Source of the DNA: Myxococcus stipitatus
GTDB taxonomy: Bacteria > Myxococcota > Myxococcia > Myxococcales > Myxococcaceae
DNA: 64,000 nt
Direction: 5' to 3'
Assembly: GCF_038561935.1 (NCBI RefSeq)
Contig: NZ_CP102770.1
Location: 4,526,001-4,590,000, forward strand
How positions within the stretch are numbered: the first letter of the stretch is position 1; the number at the start of each line of letters is the position of its first letter. Shown here one piece after another: positions 61,503 through 64,000 of this stretch. Position numbers and translations under genes: made by a program. The notes beneath the pieces are model-generated. The model saw only the letters and a list, made by a program, of their open reading frames with translations. It was not told the DNA's origin and did not search any database.

Positions 61503-64000
61503 ATGACCGCCTTCTTCCTGACGTCGAAGCGACTCGGTGCGCTCGTGCTCTGCGCGAGCGTGCTCACGGGGGCCTCCGCATGGGCCGCCCCCGCCAACTC
61601 CTCGGTGGTCCCCAACGGAGGCTTCGAGGTCGCGGGAGGCTCCTCCGCCGTGCCCGCGTTCTGGACCTCGACCGGCCCCGGCAAGGTGAGCACCAGCACC
61701 AGCGCCGACGGCAAGGTCGAAGGCTCGCGCGGCCTGCTCATCGCCAACCCGCAAGTCGGCGGTGAGACGACCGCCGAGTCCTCCGTCCTCAAGCTCCAGG
61801 TCGGCCAGCTCTACCGCCTGAGCGCGTGGGTGCGAACCCAGGGCGTGCAGGTGGACCCACAGGCCCGCTACCCCACGGCCCACGGCGCCTGTCTGTCGAT
61901 GAAGAGCTTCCCCTTCACCAACTGCACCCCCGTCTCCAGCGGCGACGCCGGAGCCCGCGCGTCCGTCCTCTTCTTCGCCACCCAGTCCTCGGACCACGTC
62001 CAGCTCCACCTGGGCCGCAACGGCAAGGCCACCGGCTCCGCCTGGTTCGACGACGTGCGCCTCGAGCCCGTCGAGGACATCACCGCCTACGTCCCCCTCG
62101 AGTCCGTGCGCTGGGCGGGGAAGGGCTTCCGCTACGACGACGGCGGGTGGATCTACGTCCACATCGAGGGCGAGCCGTACGAGCGAGGCCTCCAGTTCGG
62201 CGAGCTCGTGTCGCAGGAGATCGTCCGCTACATGGAGAAGCTCGGCGTCCGGGCCGACAGTGCCGACGCCTCGAAGGGCTGGAACCACAAGCGGCTCCTG
62301 GCCGACTCGCTCTTCCTGCGCAAGTTCGACGCCGAGTACCTCGAGGAGATGAAGGGCATCGCGGACGGCGCCAACAAGGGGGGCGCGAAGTTCAAGGGGC
62401 GCGACCTCGATGTGCTCGACATCGTCACGCTCAACACCGCGGTGGACTCGGGCCAGCTCGAGGAGGCCAACCGCGCCACCGCGACGTCCCTCTCCGGCCG
62501 CACCTTCCTCAAGGCGGATGAAGAGGCCGAGCGGGGAGGGAAGGGCGACCAGTGCTCCTCCTTCGTCGCCACGAAATCCGCGACGAAGGACGGCCGCGCC
62601 ATCATCGGGCAGATCTTCATGTGGGACGGCTACACGGGCGTCCACTGGGACGTGATGCTCGACGTGCAGCCGACGCGCGGCAACCGCTTCATCATGCAGA
62701 CCTTCCCGGGCGGCATCCACAGCGGCGCGGACTGGTTCATCAACTCCGCGGGCATCGTCATCGGCGAGACGACGGTGGGGCAGACGCCGTTCGACATCAA
62801 CGGCACGCCGCAGTCCAACCGCATCCGCAAGGCCGCCCAGTACGCGAACTCCATCGACGACGTCGCGCGCATCATGAAGGAGAACAACAACGGCCTGTAC
62901 ACGAACGACTGGACGCTCGCGGACGCGAAGACGGATGAGGGGGCCTGCCTCCTGCTGGGCACCAAGAAGACGCGCCTGTGGCGCACCGGCAGCAAGGGCA
63001 ACGCCGCCGACACGCCGGGAAACCTCAAGGACTTCATCTGGGCCAACAACAACAACCGCGACCTCGAGGTCCGCAAGGAGTCCGTCTCCAACCCGGACAA
63101 CGCTCCGGCGGACCTGGCCTTCAACACCTGGAACCGGGACATCGCCTTCTGGGAGTACTACGCGCGCCACGGCAAGAAGGGCTTCGACCTGGACTCCGCC
63201 ATCCGGATGATGGCCTCCAGCCCCATCAACCGTCCGCACGCCTGTGACGGCAAGGTCACCACGTCCGAGATGGCCGAGAAGCTGATGTTCCTCGCCCACT
63301 ACGGCAAGACGACGCTGCGCGAGAAGATGATCGGCAGCCGCTTCATGCCGGACCTGCCCGGCGCCACGCCGCACCTGTCACTCGGTTACACGACGTTCAA
63401 CCCCATCTCCGTCTCCCACCGGCTGAAGGAGGCGCGCAAGTCCTGGACGCCGCCCGAGGAGCCCAAGGCCCTCATTCAGGACTTCGCGAAGGTGAAGGAC
63501 GCGGTCTCCTTCGACAAGTCGCTCCTGTGGGCCAACACGCTGTTCCCCACGACGGATGGGGACAACTGGCTCGTCAGCGGGACGGCCGCGTACTGGCGGC
63601 TCGTGCGCGACGTGTCGGGCAACGAGGGCAAGCTGGACAAGTCCTTCGAGCAGCAGCGCGACGCGCTCGCCGAGCTCAATGACCGCTATCTCTTCACCAC
63701 CACGCGCGAGGCCGACGTCGCGCCCGCGACGGCGAAGACGGACTACGGCCGCTACGGCACGTACCTGGTGCCGCGCATCAAGGGCACCTTCGCGCTGCAC
63801 CAGCTCCGCCTGCTCCTGGGCAACGCGGACTTCTCCAAGGTGATGAACGCCGTCCACGCGCGCTACGCGAACAAGAACGTCACCACGGCGGACTTCAAGC
63901 GCATCGCGCAGGAGGTCTCGGGCAAGGACGTGGGCCCGTTCCTGTCGCAGTGGCTGGAGCGCACGGGCCTGCCGCAGCCGCGCATCCGCGCCACCGCCGC
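61503..64000 (+). CDS. Large secreted C45/AAT-like N-terminal-nucleophile hydrolase, 3' end outside window
   Basis: At least 832 residues, cut by the window end. A signal peptide (LGALVLCASVLTGASAWAAP) leads to a galactose-binding-like domain (about 30-190; SVVPNGGFEVAGG, YRLSAWVRTQG, GSAWFDDVRLEPV). The hydrolase region starts IHIEGEPYERGLQFGELVSQ and has KGDQCSSFVATKSATKDGR with Cys351, the likely nucleophile freed by self-cleavage in the C45 acyltransferase family. The tail (FALHQLRLLLGNADFSKVMN, GPFLSQWLERTGLPQPR) resembles the C-terminal part of M1 aminopeptidases. Substrate unknown, perhaps amide or peptide bonds. Confidence 0.75.
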   Translation, partial: MTAFFLTSKRLGALVLCASVLTGASAWAAPANSSVVPNGGFEVAGGSSAVPAFWTSTGPGKVSTSTSADGKVEGSRGLLIANPQVGGETTAESSVLKLQVGQLYRLSAWVRTQGVQVDPQARYPTAHGACLSMKSFPFTNCTPVSSGDAGARASVLFFATQSSDHVQLHLGRNGKATGSAWFDDVRLEPVEDITAYVPLESVRWAGKGFRYDDGGWIYVHIEGEPYERGLQFGELVSQEIVRYMEKLGVRADSADASKGWNHKRLLADSLFLRKFDAEYLEEMKGIADGANKGGAKFKGRDLDVLDIVTLNTAVDSGQLEEANRATATSLSGRTFLKADEEAERGGKGDQCSSFVATKSATKDGRAIIGQIFMWDGYTGVHWDVMLDVQPTRGNRFIMQTFPGGIHSGADWFINSAGIVIGETTVGQTPFDINGTPQSNRIRKAAQYANSIDDVARIMKENNNGLYTNDWTLADAKTDEGACLLLGTKKTRLWRTGSKGNAADTPGNLKDFIWANNNNRDLEVRKESVSNPDNAPADLAFNTWNRDIAFWEYYARHGKKGFDLDSAIRMMASSPINRPHACDGKVTTSEMAEKLMFLAHYGKTTLREKMIGSRFMPDLPGATPHLSLGYTTFNPISVSHRLKEARKSWTPPEEPKALIQDFAKVKDAVSFDKSLLWANTLFPTTDGDNWLVSGTAAYWRLVRDVSGNEGKLDKSFEQQRDALAELNDRYLFTTTREADVAPATAKTDYGRYGTYLVPRIKGTFALHQLRLLLGNADFSKVMNAVHARYANKNVTTADFKRIAQEVSGKDVGPFLSQWLERTGLPQPRIRATA

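Noticed and set aside
61449-63374. Long minus-strand frame opposite the C45-type protein
   Set aside because: The plus-strand product has a signal peptide and recognisable domains; the minus product is low-complexity and runs across the plus gene's start.

Overview
The window is about 64 kb of very GC-rich DNA with dense genes and long antisense shadow frames. It looks like the chromosome of a fruiting myxobacterium (Myxococcaceae, Myxococcus/Corallococcus-like). The grounds are the mix of genes: a periplasmic S9 prolyl oligopeptidase, many lipobox lipoproteins, a CHAT-TPR protein, an RHS polymorphic toxin, tandem JmjC/cupin_8 proteins, a collagen-like lipoprotein, menaquinone synthesis (MenB) and few classical operons. 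This is inference from gene families; no rRNA, tRNA or CRISPR array was seen.

Region 1 (1-13.5 kb) is metabolic and housekeeping: the start of a ketopantoate reductase, a styrene-monooxygenase-like flavoprotein, a two-domain protein ending in a deoxyribosyltransferase-like fold, a D-threonine aldolase/D-serine dehydratase relative, prolyl oligopeptidase, a PBP4-type lipoprotein, an SH3-like secreted protein, a sulfatase, an RdgC homologue that appears split into two overlapping genes, and a PD-(D/E)XK-like protein.

Region 2 (13.5-22.5 kb) is the least ordinary. Three tandem JmjC-like cupin paralogues, the third without its metal ligands, surround a 55-residue proline-rich ORF. Facing them is a three-gene operon of a membrane-anchored CHAT-TPR protein, a protein with a transglutaminase-like Cys/His/Asp arrangement, and a small helical protein.

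Region 3 (22.6-28.4 kb) holds a D-amino-acid oxidase convergent with an N-acyl-D-amino-acid deacylase, then a TetR-membrane protein-acetyltransferase operon with palindromes at the TetR start.

Region 4 (28.8-36.2 kb) is a toxin module: TPR-type accessory protein, PAAR-like/RHS protein with a C-terminal toxin domain, and a putative immunity protein; then a small lipoprotein and a peptidoglycan-binding hydrolase.

Region 5 (36.1-54.3 kb) contains an endonuclease/exonuclease/phosphatase protein, an IS630 element, a collagen-like lipoprotein, a pair of exosortase-hydrolase-like alpha/beta proteins, a beta-solenoid protein, a single-chain xanthine dehydrogenase with XdhC, a LysR/MFS divergent pair, a DUF418 membrane protein, endonuclease III, a cNMP-binding/DUF1003 protein and MenB.

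Region 6 (54.6-64 kb) has a repeat-linker lipoprotein, a DUF1266 protein, and a three-gene lipoprotein operon whose last gene is cut by an IS4-family element with a clear 10-bp target duplication; removing the element and one duplication copy restores the frame. It ends with a VOC protein, a TIM-barrel-like protein and the start of a large secreted C45-type N-terminal-nucleophile hydrolase that runs off the window.
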